Shown: positions 34,745 through 43,470, counted from the stretch's first letter. The stretch is 64,000 nt of DNA from an uncultured Bacillota bacterium (GCA_905200905.1 CAJKMA010000004.1:14131-78130); one strand, 5' to 3'. The notes: a model not told the origin generated them from the sequence alone. Numbers and translations: made by a program.

Positions 34745-36736
34745 TTATTTTCTTAACAATGGTTTCTTTGCATCTTCTGCACTGGCAAAAGGTCCTGGAA
34801 CAACCTGGATTCCTCTGTGTCCTCCAAAATAGTCTGATTCAAACAAAATCGCAGTTCCATCTGGATTCTCAAATTTCTGTTCTGGCTCAAATGCCTGTCC
34901 CAGAATGTCTGTATGAATCATTCTGCCTGTAAAATCTTTGAGTACCTCATACAGATTGGTGTCCAGATAATAAGTTCCGTCTTTTTCCACCAGCTCTACT
35001 TTCACTTCATCACTGGAAACAAAACCGTTTACTTCATTCTTACATGTCTTCGCACCACTAAGATAAGCATTTCCTTCTGTCCAAACAGGAAGGTGACCAA
35101 AATGAGCCGGTTCCAGTTTTTTCATATCTGCTGGTTTGCTGAAATCAAACTGTGCGCTCCACTCATCATAAGTAGGATATTCATCAAACATCCAGGTTCC
35201 TGCTTTTCTATTCTCTGTGTCAAATCCATCATCAGAATCATGAGGAATCACCACATCTTTTGAAGGCCATTTCTGAACAAAAATATTGTTGTAGAATCTG
35301 TCATCTCCATGGAGGAAGGTCATGAATCCCATGACTTCTGTACGGTGAGGAATGTGGTAAGGAGTATATCTCCAGCCAGTACCTTCTCCCACACAAGTAA
35401 GGGCACCGCAAATCAAGTTATGTACCATAGCAAGTCCCTGGGTTGAAAAACGTAAACTTGCCTCAGACAACATAATATTGTTATCAATTAAAGTCGGTCC
35501 GTGGCTAACCTCCACAAAAATATCCTGGGACGTCATGCCGCCTTTTAAAGTTTTCGCAAAGGCAGGTTTCTGATTGTCATGAAGCAGGTTCTGGGAAAGT
35601 CTTGTGCCCTGTGCCTCCCAGTCGCACCAGATTCCCATGGTACAGTGATGGATATGGTTTCTTCGCATAGTAACGTCAATAGCAGCGTGCATCTTAATTC
35701 CTGCAATTTCTGCTCCACCCTGTTCCATCATGTTATTAATATGGTGAATATGGTTATCTTCAATTAGACTGAACACACCGCCCATACGTCCAATAATACC
35801 GCCCTGTTCACAGTGGTGAATGTTATTTCGGCGGATAATATGACTTCCTACCTTTTCTTTTAACCATCCATGATACTGCCCTTTACATACAGCATCTCGT
35901 TCCATCTGTGTTGGGCTCTTTACATATTTATAGGTAAAATAATGGTCATTATCTGGGTCCAGATATTTTCCTACAGAAATTCCTGCACATTTACTGTTGG
36001 AAATATCGCAATCCTCAATAATCCATCCTTTACTCCAGTGAGGTCCAATCATACCATCCTGAAAAGCTGCCGGAGGTGCCCAGGTAGTAGCTGCTTTGCA
36101 AATGGTAAATCCACTTACCGTAATATAGTTTCTTCCTGTCTCAGAAGGCATGAAACATTCTCGTCTTACATTGATTTCCACATTTTCTTCATTAGGATTT
36201 TTCCCTTGGAAATTGGCATAAAGAATCGTCTCATCTTTTTCCTCATCCTGTGTGGTATACCACTTATATACAGATTCTTCTGGCACCCAGCTACATTCGT
36301 AGACTTCTCCTTTGATACATTCTTCCAGCGTTGCTGTCTCATAAAGGGCTCTGTCATTGAGATAAACACAGCCTGTATGTTTGTCTGCTTTTGCAAAATA
36401 CCAGTCTCCATATACAAATGTAGTGTAAGGATTATAAGTTCCAAAAAGGCTGTTTGGAATCCTGCTTACCCATACATTCCCTTCATATAATTCCCAGTTT
36501 TTCACAGATTCCGCTCCAGTAATCACCGCTTGTAAAGGCTCTGTACTACGGTAAGTAATACGTGCATCCTCAGCTCCTGCATGAACTGGATTTACGTATT
36601 CACGGTAAACTCCCGGCGCTACTAAAACTTCATCGCCTGGCTGTGCGATTTTTGCTGCATCATTGATACGGCGAAAAGGCATCTGCTGAGTTCCGTTTCC
36701 ATCATGTCCTGCATGAACATCTACATAAATTTTCAT
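34745..36736 (-). CDS. GH120 beta-xylosidase (right-handed parallel beta-helix)
   Basis: 663 residues, no signal peptide, so cytoplasmic. N-terminus YVDVHAGHDGNGTQQMPFRR leads into beta-helix coils with many NxIHH repeats. From memory of the family, it follows Thermoanaerobacterium XylC (GH120) closely: VYREYVNP, NVWVSRIPNSLFG, NFQGKNPNEENVEINVRREC, TWAPPAAFQDGMIGPHWSKG. The probable nucleophile is Asp372 in CDWEAQGTR and the acid/base Glu409 in DIFVEVSHGP. About 14 extra residues lie between these two motifs. It should release xylose from imported xylo-oligosaccharides. Confidence 0.85.
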   Translation of the reverse strand: MKIYVDVHAGHDGNGTQQMPFRRINDAAKIAQPGDEVLVAPGVYREYVNPVHAGAEDARITYRSTEPLQAVITGAESVKNWELYEGNVWVSRIPNSLFGTYNPYTTFVYGDWYFAKADKHTGCVYLNDRALYETATLEECIKGEVYECSWVPEESVYKWYTTQDEEKDETILYANFQGKNPNEENVEINVRRECFMPSETGRNYITVSGFTICKAATTWAPPAAFQDGMIGPHWSKGWIIEDCDISNSKCAGISVGKYLDPDNDHYFTYKYVKSPTQMERDAVCKGQYHGWLKEKVGSHIIRRNNIHHCEQGGIIGRMGGVFSLIEDNHIHHINNMMEQGGAEIAGIKMHAAIDVTMRRNHIHHCTMGIWCDWEAQGTRLSQNLLHDNQKPAFAKTLKGGMTSQDIFVEVSHGPTLIDNNIMLSEASLRFSTQGLAMVHNLICGALTCVGEGTGWRYTPYHIPHRTEVMGFMTFLHGDDRFYNNIFVQKWPSKDVVIPHDSDDGFDTENRKAGTWMFDEYPTYDEWSAQFDFSKPADMKKLEPAHFGHLPVWTEGNAYLSGAKTCKNEVNGFVSSDEVKVELVEKDGTYYLDTNLYEVLKDFTGRMIHTDILGQAFEPEQKFENPDGTAILFESDYFGGHRGIQVVPGPFASAEDAKKPLLRK

Positions 36737-36855
36737 TGCAATCCCATCCTTTTCTTTTAAATTGATACTGTTATTTTAACTCTTTTTCCAAGAAAAAGAT
36801 TGCACAAATCAGGATTATTTTAGCACTTATCGGATATTTTTCAAAAAATTTCTAC

Positions 36856-36884
36856 TTGACAGGCTGTTTGCAAAGCCTTACAAT
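36856..36884 (+). promoter_or_regulatory. promoter of the DUF2871 gene
   Basis: TTGACA (36856-36861), 17-bp spacer, TACAAT (36879-36884). The -10 overlaps a palindromic operator. Confidence 0.75.
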
Positions 36885-36898
36885 GAACATTGTTCATT
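36882..36898. promoter_or_regulatory. 17-bp palindromic operator
   Basis: AATGAACA-T-TGTTCATT is a perfect palindrome covering the -10 region and transcription start, as expected for a TetR- or MarR-type repressor site. It is not a LexA box, because the spacing between GAAC and GTTC is 3, not 4. Confidence 0.7.
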
Positions 36899-36940
36899 TA
36901 GAATACTATGAGATAATTTATTGAGAAAGGAACTTAAAAA

Positions 36941-37366
36941 ATGAAAAAAATATGGAATGCTTCTATGCTCTACCTTCTTCTTGCCATGGCAGGCGGTGTC
37001 TTTTACCGAGAATTCAGCAAATTCCATGGCTACACTGGAAAGACAACTCTGGCATATGTACACGTGCACTTTCTAGTACTTGGTATGTTTTTATTTCTTT
37101 TAACTGCACTGTTTGCCAGTCAGAAGCCTGAACTTTTACATAACAAACTTTTCCAAAGATTCTTTGCTTTGTACAACATTGCCCTTCCTTTTATGGTTAC
37201 CACCATGCTGGTAAGAGGTACCTTACAAGTTTTACAAACAGAACTTACCAAGGCATCCAATGCTATGATTTCTGGCTTTGCAGGTATCTCCCACATCCTC
37301 ATGGCAGTCTCACTGGTAATGTATTTACTTGCTCTGAAAAAAACTTATATAGCAGATAAAAAATAA
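36941..37366 (+). CDS. DUF2871 four-helix membrane protein
   Basis: 141 residues, four hydrophobic helices with a histidine-rich second segment (TLAYVHVHFLVLGMFLFLLT) and ALYNIALPFMVTTMLVRGT. This agrees with the DUF2871 family, small integral membrane proteins of unknown role. The start ATG at 36941 follows GAAAGGAAC. Single-gene unit: its own promoter with a palindromic operator, and a terminator shared with the convergent ABC permease. No regulator gene is adjacent. Confidence 0.8.
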   Translation: MKKIWNASMLYLLLAMAGGVFYREFSKFHGYTGKTTLAYVHVHFLVLGMFLFLLTALFASQKPELLHNKLFQRFFALYNIALPFMVTTMLVRGTLQVLQTELTKASNAMISGFAGISHILMAVSLVMYLLALKKTYIADKK

Positions 37367-37420
37367 AAATATCAGGATATCACAGAAAAAGGAAATTTGT
37401 GACATCCTGATATTTTATTT
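37367..37420. terminator. bidirectional terminator between DUF2871 gene and ABC permease
   Basis: AAAATATCAGGATATCACA pairs with TGTGACATCCTGATATTTT (about 37366-37384 and 37398-37416), with A/T-rich tails on both sides. Confidence 0.85.
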
Positions 37421-40117
37421 TCATGATATTCTGTCTCCTCCATTGAGTTCTTCCATAATACCCTCTTCCAAAATACTTTTTCCTGCCCATTCCATGGCAA
37501 GAATACAAATGATAAGATTCAGAACCAACATTACAACCACAGGCATTACCGACACCCATGCTACTGGATGCAGATAGAGGTACACTCGAACCATAACATA
37601 ATAAAGAATCTTTTGCATCGGAACATACAGTGCAAACATCAGTAGATTGGCATAAATGCCATAGCGGATTCCTTCTTTAAACAACATTCGACGAAAGCCT
37701 CCATCTGTAATTCCCATGGCGCGCAAAATACCAAATTCATGTTTTCGTGCCGCCACCAGATATTGCATACTATTGATAATATGCAGAATACTAATACCAA
37801 GCAGGACAAAAGCAACACCATAGAAAAAGAGCATCTTTTGTTCTATAAAAGCATTTTCAGTTTTAATCGCCTGGGTATAATCCTTTACCATACATTTTGA
37901 CACACTTTTGGTGAGTTGTCTTATTTCGCTGGAAACAGCTGCCCCATCTACGCCTTCCTTCAGCGTAATCCCCATATTATGATATCCGGTCACACCAAAA
38001 TATTTTTCCATCTGCTCTTCTGTCATAATAATGTCCACCGTAGACGATTCCTCGTCTCCAATAAAAGCATCTGTTTTGGCAAGTGGTCTGGATGCAAGGG
38101 CTGCTACCTCAAGTTTCTGCTCTGTATAGAAGGAATCCTCTTCCTGAAATTTCAGCACCTCTGCTGGTACTTCTGTATTTTTGGGAGTTTTCAATGTGAC
38201 GAAATCACCTGTTTTCATGTCAATACCATCATACGTTCCCTGACCGCCCATAATGGTTTTAAAAATAACCGTATCTTCCTTGCGCATGGTATCTGGATCA
38301 ATACTTCCTTCCAGTAAATAGTCTGAAAGCTCCAAAAGCATCTCATCATCATATCCATAGACATTGACCTTCAATTTATAATCGTCATCGCCCTCAATGG
38401 TTGCCATACCATGATACTTTTCCATTAACACCGGATCCGGTTTTAGGTCGTCCGAAGGGTCTGTTTCTGCAAAATAAGAAGTCCAAATCAGCTTCCCATC
38501 ATAAAGAGGAATTTCCCCCAACATGTAATTCATGGTATTCACAGACTCAACATCAGGAAGCTTTCGGATTTCCTCAGCTATATACGCTGGAATCATATGG
38601 CCTAAATCATCTGAGTCCTCGAATACCTGAATATCAGAGCCAAGCCCATCATCTGCTTTAAAAGTCAGTTCATTATGAATTTTTGTATTCTCAGTCACAT
38701 AAGTGGCTCCCAAAAAAATAATACCACCAATAGAAAGGGAAAACAAAATGCCGAAAAAGCTACTTATTTTTCCAAACATAAACTTCTTTGTAAGAATATC
38801 AGAGAGATTTTCCCTGTGAAGGCAATAAATTTTCCGGTTTTTCTTTCTTTTTCCAGATTCCTTTCGTATCATCTGTCCCCAGGAATAGCTCCGCATTTTT
38901 CGCACCAAATGAAAGCTCATCACAGCTAAAACCACCACAAAGAAAATCAGGCTGCACCAAATCAGCTTTTCATCTATGTAAAACCTGCCTGCCTCTCCGA
39001 TATTTGCCGCTGAAATTCCGGCTAGCTCCTGCTTCCCCCCAATATGTCGTAATCCCTTGTTCTGTACACCTACAAAAATCTGACCGATTTTTCCATACAG
39101 CAAGGCAGCAACACTATTTCCCAACAGACAGCCCAGCGGAAATCCTGCTGCAAAAATCAACAAAAGTTCTCCCAACAGACTTCCAAAAGTATATCCCTCT
39201 GCCATTCCAAGGGTCTGCATAATACTGTACTGTGACATACGCTTTCGCACAGACACTTGAAAAAGACTGTAGAGAATAAAAACGCCAAACACACCAAGAG
39301 CTATGAGTATTACTTTATTTGTCAACTGTCCGCCTTCATTGTAATAAGCATAAAGATAGGGAATACCGGTTCCTTCTTCCGTAAAACTTACTTTTAAAAC
39401 TTCCCAATAGGCAGAAGGCGCTGTTCCTTTGAAATATCCATCAAGTTCACTGTTTCTGCGGATGCTTTCCTTTTCTACATCAAACTCTTTGCAAAAAGCA
39501 GCCAACTGTTTATAAAGCGGACGGTTTTCCATAAATTTGAAGTAAAAAAACACACCGTTTTGCCCATAATCTATACTTTCATGGACAAATACCTGCATGT
39601 AGTCCTCTGTGCCTTCCACAGACTCACTCAAGATACCGCTTAGCAGAAATCGTTCTCCATCCAGAACCACTTCACTTCCGATTTTCTCCGGAATTCCAAG
39701 ATTTCGCAATACATAAGTGTCCATGGCAACTTCATTTGCAGCTTTTGGATAACTGCCCTTTAAGAGTGTGCGGTTCATCATATGCCGATAAGATTCATCC
39801 CCATAAGCTAACATAATTTTGTAAGGCTCTTCCATAACTTTCCGAATGGTAATGGTACCGGACGCCTCTATTTCATATCCGTTTCCGTTCTTTTTTTCCA
39901 GAAGGCGCTGTGCCTCCTTGGCATCACTCTGGAAGTAATAATGCCAATCCCCATACTCCTGCCTGACTTTTTCTATGTTCTGCTGCTTCCCGCTATAGAG
40001 AAGAGAACCTACTCCACTAAGAAGTGCTGCGGAAAGAAGAACTCCGAGAAACAAAGAGAACGTCTGCTTTTTATAATAACGAAGATATGCAAAAGATAAT
40101 TTCAACACGCCTTTCAT
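37421..40117 (-). CDS. ABC transporter permease, FtsX/MacB-like
   Basis: 898 residues. One N-terminal helix (TFSLFLGVLLSAALLSGVGS), a large outside domain, three helices around residues 265-400, a second helix and outside domain, then three C-terminal helices. That is two FtsX units, as in BceB-like and lipoprotein-type permeases. The last FtsX segment has HEFGILRAMGITDGGFRRML. It probably exports a peptide or acts in antimicrobial-peptide sensing. The start ATG at 40117 overlaps the ATPase stop (4 bp, ATGA). Encoded with a two-component system just upstream. Confidence 0.85.
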   Translation of the reverse strand: MKGVLKLSFAYLRYYKKQTFSLFLGVLLSAALLSGVGSLLYSGKQQNIEKVRQEYGDWHYYFQSDAKEAQRLLEKKNGNGYEIEASGTITIRKVMEEPYKIMLAYGDESYRHMMNRTLLKGSYPKAANEVAMDTYVLRNLGIPEKIGSEVVLDGERFLLSGILSESVEGTEDYMQVFVHESIDYGQNGVFFYFKFMENRPLYKQLAAFCKEFDVEKESIRRNSELDGYFKGTAPSAYWEVLKVSFTEEGTGIPYLYAYYNEGGQLTNKVILIALGVFGVFILYSLFQVSVRKRMSQYSIMQTLGMAEGYTFGSLLGELLLIFAAGFPLGCLLGNSVAALLYGKIGQIFVGVQNKGLRHIGGKQELAGISAANIGEAGRFYIDEKLIWCSLIFFVVVLAVMSFHLVRKMRSYSWGQMIRKESGKRKKNRKIYCLHRENLSDILTKKFMFGKISSFFGILFSLSIGGIIFLGATYVTENTKIHNELTFKADDGLGSDIQVFEDSDDLGHMIPAYIAEEIRKLPDVESVNTMNYMLGEIPLYDGKLIWTSYFAETDPSDDLKPDPVLMEKYHGMATIEGDDDYKLKVNVYGYDDEMLLELSDYLLEGSIDPDTMRKEDTVIFKTIMGGQGTYDGIDMKTGDFVTLKTPKNTEVPAEVLKFQEEDSFYTEQKLEVAALASRPLAKTDAFIGDEESSTVDIIMTEEQMEKYFGVTGYHNMGITLKEGVDGAAVSSEIRQLTKSVSKCMVKDYTQAIKTENAFIEQKMLFFYGVAFVLLGISILHIINSMQYLVAARKHEFGILRAMGITDGGFRRMLFKEGIRYGIYANLLMFALYVPMQKILYYVMVRVYLYLHPVAWVSVMPVVVMLVLNLIICILAMEWAGKSILEEGIMEELNGGDRIS

Positions 40118-40821
40118 GACTGCTCACCACCTTTTGCCTGAAAGCTTCTTTTCCCTGTAAGAATCTCTCCGTCCTCAATATGAATCACCCTGTCACAGGT
40201 CTGCGCAATGGCTTCATTATGTGTCACCATAAGAATGGTCTGCTTATATTTTCTACAGCTGGATTTTAATAACCCCATAACCTCAATGGTTGTGGCAGAA
40301 TCCAGATTTCCCGTAGGTTCGTCACAAAGTAAAATGGCAGGCTTATTTACCAGGGCTCTGGCAATGGCGACTCTTTGCTGCTGACCTCCGGATAATTCAT
40401 TGGGATATTTCTTCCGCTTTTCCCAAAGACCAAGCTCCCGCAGCAATTCTTCGATATATTTATGGTTGATATGTTTTCCTCTGTCAAAGGTAATGGGCAA
40501 TGCCACATTATCATAGACATTCAACACTGGCATCAAGCTGTAATTTTGAAACACAAAGCCAATATTTCTTCTTCTGAAAATGGTCAGTTCCTTTCTGGAT
40601 AAAGAACCAATCTCCCTGTTTTTTATAAAGATTTTTCCCTGCGTGGGGTTGTCCAGACCGCCAATTAAATTTAAAAGTGTGGACTTGCCGCTGCCGGAAG
40701 TACCTACAATGGCAACAAATTCCCCTTCTTCTACCTGCATGTTTACATTTTGCAGGGCTTTGACCTGGTTTTCTTTTTCCCCATATATTTTTCTCACATT
40801 TTGCAATTCTAGTATACTCAT
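40114..40821 (-). CDS. ABC transporter ATP-binding protein (LolD/MacB type)
   Basis: 235 residues. Walker A GTSGSGKST at residues 40-48, Q-loop VFQNYSLMP, signature LSGGQQQRVAIARAL, Walker B ILLCDEPTGNLD, and the switch His in MVTHNEAIA. It belongs to the subfamily that partners FtsX-type permeases. The start ATG at 40821; its stop overlaps the permease start in ATGA. It lies 71 bp after the histidine kinase and is probably regulated by that system. Confidence 0.92.
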   Translation of the reverse strand: MSILELQNVRKIYGEKENQVKALQNVNMQVEEGEFVAIVGTSGSGKSTLLNLIGGLDNPTQGKIFIKNREIGSLSRKELTIFRRRNIGFVFQNYSLMPVLNVYDNVALPITFDRGKHINHKYIEELLRELGLWEKRKKYPNELSGGQQQRVAIARALVNKPAILLCDEPTGNLDSATTIEVMGLLKSSCRKYKQTILMVTHNEAIAQTCDRVIHIEDGEILTGKRSFQAKGGEQS

Positions 40822-40892
40822 CCTTTATGTCTCCTTTTTTTGATACGTTTAGTATACCTGTTATATCTTGCAATTTCTTTACAAAGAGAGCA

Positions 40893-41798
40893 TTAGTTCT
40901 TACAGTTTTGTAAGAATACGGAGAAACAACTGCCTTTTCCATACTCTGAAAGAACTGTAATATATCCTTTTTCCTTTTCCAGAATCAGATTCGCCAAATA
41001 CAGTCCAATGCCGGATCCTTCCATGTTTTCCACCTCCGGACTTCTGTAAAAACGTTTAAAAATATCGGTTAATTCTTCCTGTCGGATTCCCCGTCCATTA
41101 TCGGAAATTTGAATTTCTGTATAAAGTTCATATGCTTTTACCCGAATAGAAATGGAGCCTCCTTTCTCTGTATATTTCATTGCATTTTCCAGAAGATTTA
41201 CAAACACTTCCACTGTCCATTTCCGATTATGATATAAAAATCGATCTTCAAAAGGCTCCATATCCAAATGGATTTCTTTTTTCTCCAATTTCTCATAAAC
41301 AGTATCCACAGCATCTAAAATCGTCTGACGTATCTTCGTATTTTTCACTTCAAAATCATCCAGGTTTTGTTCCAATTTGACCATTTTAGAAAGAGATTCC
41401 ACCATCCAGCTTAGCTTCTCAATCTGCCTTTGCATTTTGGAAAAAAACTCATTTTTTTGTTCTGGTGAAATCTCACTTTTCCCCAGAATCTCTGCATAAA
41501 GAGAAAGATTTGCCAGAGGTGTTTTCAACTGATGAGACATATTAGACACCAGACTTTTCACCTGCTCTTTTTCTATTTCTGCACTTCTGGCATGGTTTTC
41601 AAGTACTTCCTGTATCTTTTTTATTTTACTTACAAGAGCAGAATATTCCCCTTCTTTTATATCAGAATCTACAATTACTTCCTGATTTAATACACGCTCC
41701 AGCAATTCGTCTATCCGACGATAGGTGCTTCTCTTTTCATAGATACTCCACCCAACTACCAAAAACAATAGTATCACTATAATCATAAGGCTCCACAT
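40893..41798 (-). CDS. sensor histidine kinase
   Basis: 301 residues from ATG at 41798, chosen because GGAAGGAA lies before it and the only membrane helix starts at once (MWSLMIIVILLFLVVGWSIY). One N-terminal helix and almost no outside loop. Phospho-acceptor region SNMSHQLKTPLANLSLYAEI, then N-box NLLENAMKYT, and G-boxes SDNGRGIRQEEL and GSGIGLYLANLIL. With so small a sensor region it may detect its signal inside the membrane or via the ABC transporter, as in intramembrane-sensing kinases. Directly after the response regulator (4-bp gap). Confidence 0.88.
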   Translation of the reverse strand: MWSLMIIVILLFLVVGWSIYEKRSTYRRIDELLERVLNQEVIVDSDIKEGEYSALVSKIKKIQEVLENHARSAEIEKEQVKSLVSNMSHQLKTPLANLSLYAEILGKSEISPEQKNEFFSKMQRQIEKLSWMVESLSKMVKLEQNLDDFEVKNTKIRQTILDAVDTVYEKLEKKEIHLDMEPFEDRFLYHNRKWTVEVFVNLLENAMKYTEKGGSISIRVKAYELYTEIQISDNGRGIRQEELTDIFKRFYRSPEVENMEGSGIGLYLANLILEKEKGYITVLSEYGKGSCFSVFLQNCKN

Positions 41799-41802
41799 AT
41801 CT

Positions 41803-42477
41803 TTATTCCTTCCAGATATATCCAATTCCATGTACCGTTTTAATTCTGGTAGGTTTGGATGCATCCTCTTCAATTTTTGTCCGCAGTCTGCTAATATTCA
41901 CAGACACCGTATTGTTGTCCACGTATTTTCCGTCACAGTCCCATATTTTCTCTAAGATTTGTTCCTTTGAAAGAATGTGGTTTTTATTCTCAATGAGATA
42001 TCGTAATAGACGATATTCTAATTTGCTCAGTTGAATTTCTTCCCCATGTTTCCACACTTTACAGGTGTTCTGATCAATGGTAAGGGATCCAGTAACAATC
42101 CTAGCTGTCTCTGTTTTCTCTTGCAAAATCCGCTTGACCCTGGCTTTTAATACACCCAGGGAAAACGGCTTGGACATGTAGTCATTCACTCCCAGTTCTA
42201 ATGCCTGGATTTCGTCTAATTCGGTATCTCTGGCCGTAAGCATTACAATTGGAAGATTGCTGAAACTACGTACCTCTCTGCATAATTCAAAGCCGGTTCC
42301 ATCTGGCAAGTTACAGTCTAGAAGAACCATACGGTAAACATTTTTCTTGATTTCCCGCAGTCCCTCTGCCTTTGTTGCCACTTCTGTCACCTCATAACCG
42401 TCTGAGGAAAAAGAAAAGGACAGACCTTCCCTTAAATCTGTATCATCTTCTATGATTAGTAAGCGATTGTTATTCAT
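41803..42477 (-). CDS. OmpR-family response regulator
   Basis: 224 residues. Receiver with acidic pair EDD (10-12), phospho-acceptor Asp54 in LLDCNLPDG, Thr in MLTARD and Lys in YMSKPF. The C-terminal winged helix has LSKLEYRLLRYLIENKNHIL and the wing VDNNTVSVNISRLRTKIEED. It presumably controls the ABC genes downstream. The start ATG at 42477 has AAAGGAA before it and follows the 48-residue ORF stop by 1 bp, so it seems to be translated as part of the fic unit. Confidence 0.92.
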   Translation of the reverse strand: MNNNRLLIIEDDTDLREGLSFSFSSDGYEVTEVATKAEGLREIKKNVYRMVLLDCNLPDGTGFELCREVRSFSNLPIVMLTARDTELDEIQALELGVNDYMSKPFSLGVLKARVKRILQEKTETARIVTGSLTIDQNTCKVWKHGEEIQLSKLEYRLLRYLIENKNHILSKEQILEKIWDCDGKYVDNNTVSVNISRLRTKIEEDASKPTRIKTVHGIGYIWKE

Positions 42478-42478
42478 C

Positions 42479-42625
42479 TTATAAATTCCTTTGCAAATAC
42501 ATTTTTACTTCTTGTATGCTGCTTTCACAATGTTTCTGTCTGTTCCAATAGATAATTTTCCGTATCTCTTTCTCTGTGGCATCAAAGCCAGCCTTTTTAA
42601 TTGCATCAGCAACCCTATCTTTCAT
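42479..42625 (-). CDS. 48-residue ORF between fic and the response regulator
   Basis: Starts at ATG 42625 inside the end of fic (ATGAAAGATAG, 11-bp overlap) and stops 1 bp before the response-regulator ATG. It reads MKDRVADAIKKAGFDATEKE, then helical charged text to MYLQRNL. No separate ribosome site was seen, so translation would be coupled to fic. It may be a real small protein, perhaps a partner of Fic or of the kinase. Alternatively it may be the displaced C-terminus of a frameshifted fic. No family was recognised. Confidence 0.45.
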   Translation of the reverse strand: MKDRVADAIKKAGFDATEKEIRKIIYWNRQKHCESSIQEVKMYLQRNL

Positions 42626-43106
42626 TTGCTGCCACCAACGCAGTCCTCATATATTGTGCATTATCTTTAAACAAATCACTGTCCACATAGAATCCCTTAC
42701 TTTCAATAAATTGACTGCAAAATGTTATGATTGTACGTGTATTTCCTTCGCGATACGGATGTACACGCCAAAGCTTTGCTAAATACTCTGAAAATATTCT
42801 GGAAGCTTCTGCAACAGACAATGTCTTCCATAAAACCTTATTCATATCATCTAAAATATTGGTAACATCCTTTTCAATATTAATAACCCTGATTTCCCCT
42901 GCCCATTCGTAAACATCTTGAAAAATATAGCGATGCATATCACAAAGTGACAGGAAATTAAAATGACTTGCAGATTCTTTTGTCACAAGTTCCGCAAGTC
43001 GTAAACTGGTATATTCAGCCTCCATACAAGATAATTCTTCTTCATCTTGTATATTGGCTAAATTTTTTAAAATATTTGTATGTGGATACACATATGGATC
43101 TCTCAT
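42615..43106 (-). CDS. compact Fic-domain protein (AMPylase-like toxin)
   Basis: 163 residues. The Fic motif is seen as HPYREGNTR at residues 116-124. The catalytic His116 is present, with the usual Phe replaced by Tyr. The preceding DVYEWAGEIRVINIEK is the flap region. Fic enzymes transfer AMP to target hydroxyls; class I members are held by a small VbhA-type antitoxin. Compared with related proteins from memory, a stretch after INIEK and the C-terminal helix seem shortened. ATG 43106 has AGGTGGGG upstream, 8 bp after the antitoxin stop. Confidence 0.82.
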   Translation of the reverse strand: MRDPYVYPHTNILKNLANIQDEEELSCMEAEYTSLRLAELVTKESASHFNFLSLCDMHRYIFQDVYEWAGEIRVINIEKDVTNILDDMNKVLWKTLSVAEASRIFSEYLAKLWRVHPYREGNTRTIITFCSQFIESKGFYVDSDLFKDNAQYMRTALVAANER

Positions 43107-43114
43107 TACCCCAC

Positions 43115-43285
43115 CTACTTCTTCATTTTATATTTTTTATCTAAAACTTTTCTCATATCATCTGTAGTCATCTCACCGCGTTTTTCTTTTGCAATCAAAT
43201 TTTTAAACTCTGGAGACGGTTCCAGTCCATCCACTTTAATGATTCCAAGAGCATAATCCCATTTTTGGTCTGCACTTACCAACAT
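43115..43285 (-). CDS. VbhA-like antitoxin
   Basis: 56 residues from ATG at 43285 (AAAGGGGAA upstream); an in-frame start earlier has no site. The VbhA-family hallmark GLEPSPEF, then GEMTTDDMRKVLDKKY, is clear. In class I Fic pairs a helix of the antitoxin with motif (S/T)xxx(E/D)(G/N) blocks the ATP site. Here VDG (18-20) supplies the acid-Gly pair, but Ile rather than Ser/Thr occupies the first position. Directly before fic; together a toxin-antitoxin module. Confidence 0.75.
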   Translation of the reverse strand: MLVSADQKWDYALGIIKVDGLEPSPEFKNLIAKEKRGEMTTDDMRKVLDKKYKMKK

Positions 43286-43369
43286 AATACCGTTCCCCTT
43301 TCTACTATTTTTTATCATTGTACCATGTTTTGAAAGCAATATCCACACAATTCACTACAACTTTATTTT

Positions 43370-43433
43370 GTCTCATTTTTACAACCTTTCAAACGCTCAA
43401 TCCCATGTAAAATAAACAGCGCAAAAATGAGAC
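43370..43433. repeat. long-spaced inverted repeat GTCTCATTTTT ... AAAAATGAGAC
   Basis: Perfect 11-bp arms (43370-43380 and 43423-43433) separated by 42 bp. They lie between the antitoxin gene and the start of the IS-interrupted gene. The arrangement copies the one at 32493-32561. The 343 bp between the antitoxin and the transposase hold only this element, a gene start and the IS left end. Confidence 0.65.
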
Positions 43434-43470
43434 TGTTTTGTTTATACTATTTTCAGGAGGGATGAAAGAT

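Noticed and set aside
36882..36898. AATGAACATTGTTCATT considered as a LexA box
   Set aside because: GAAC and GTTC are 3 bp apart, whereas LexA boxes need 4; kept as another type of operator.
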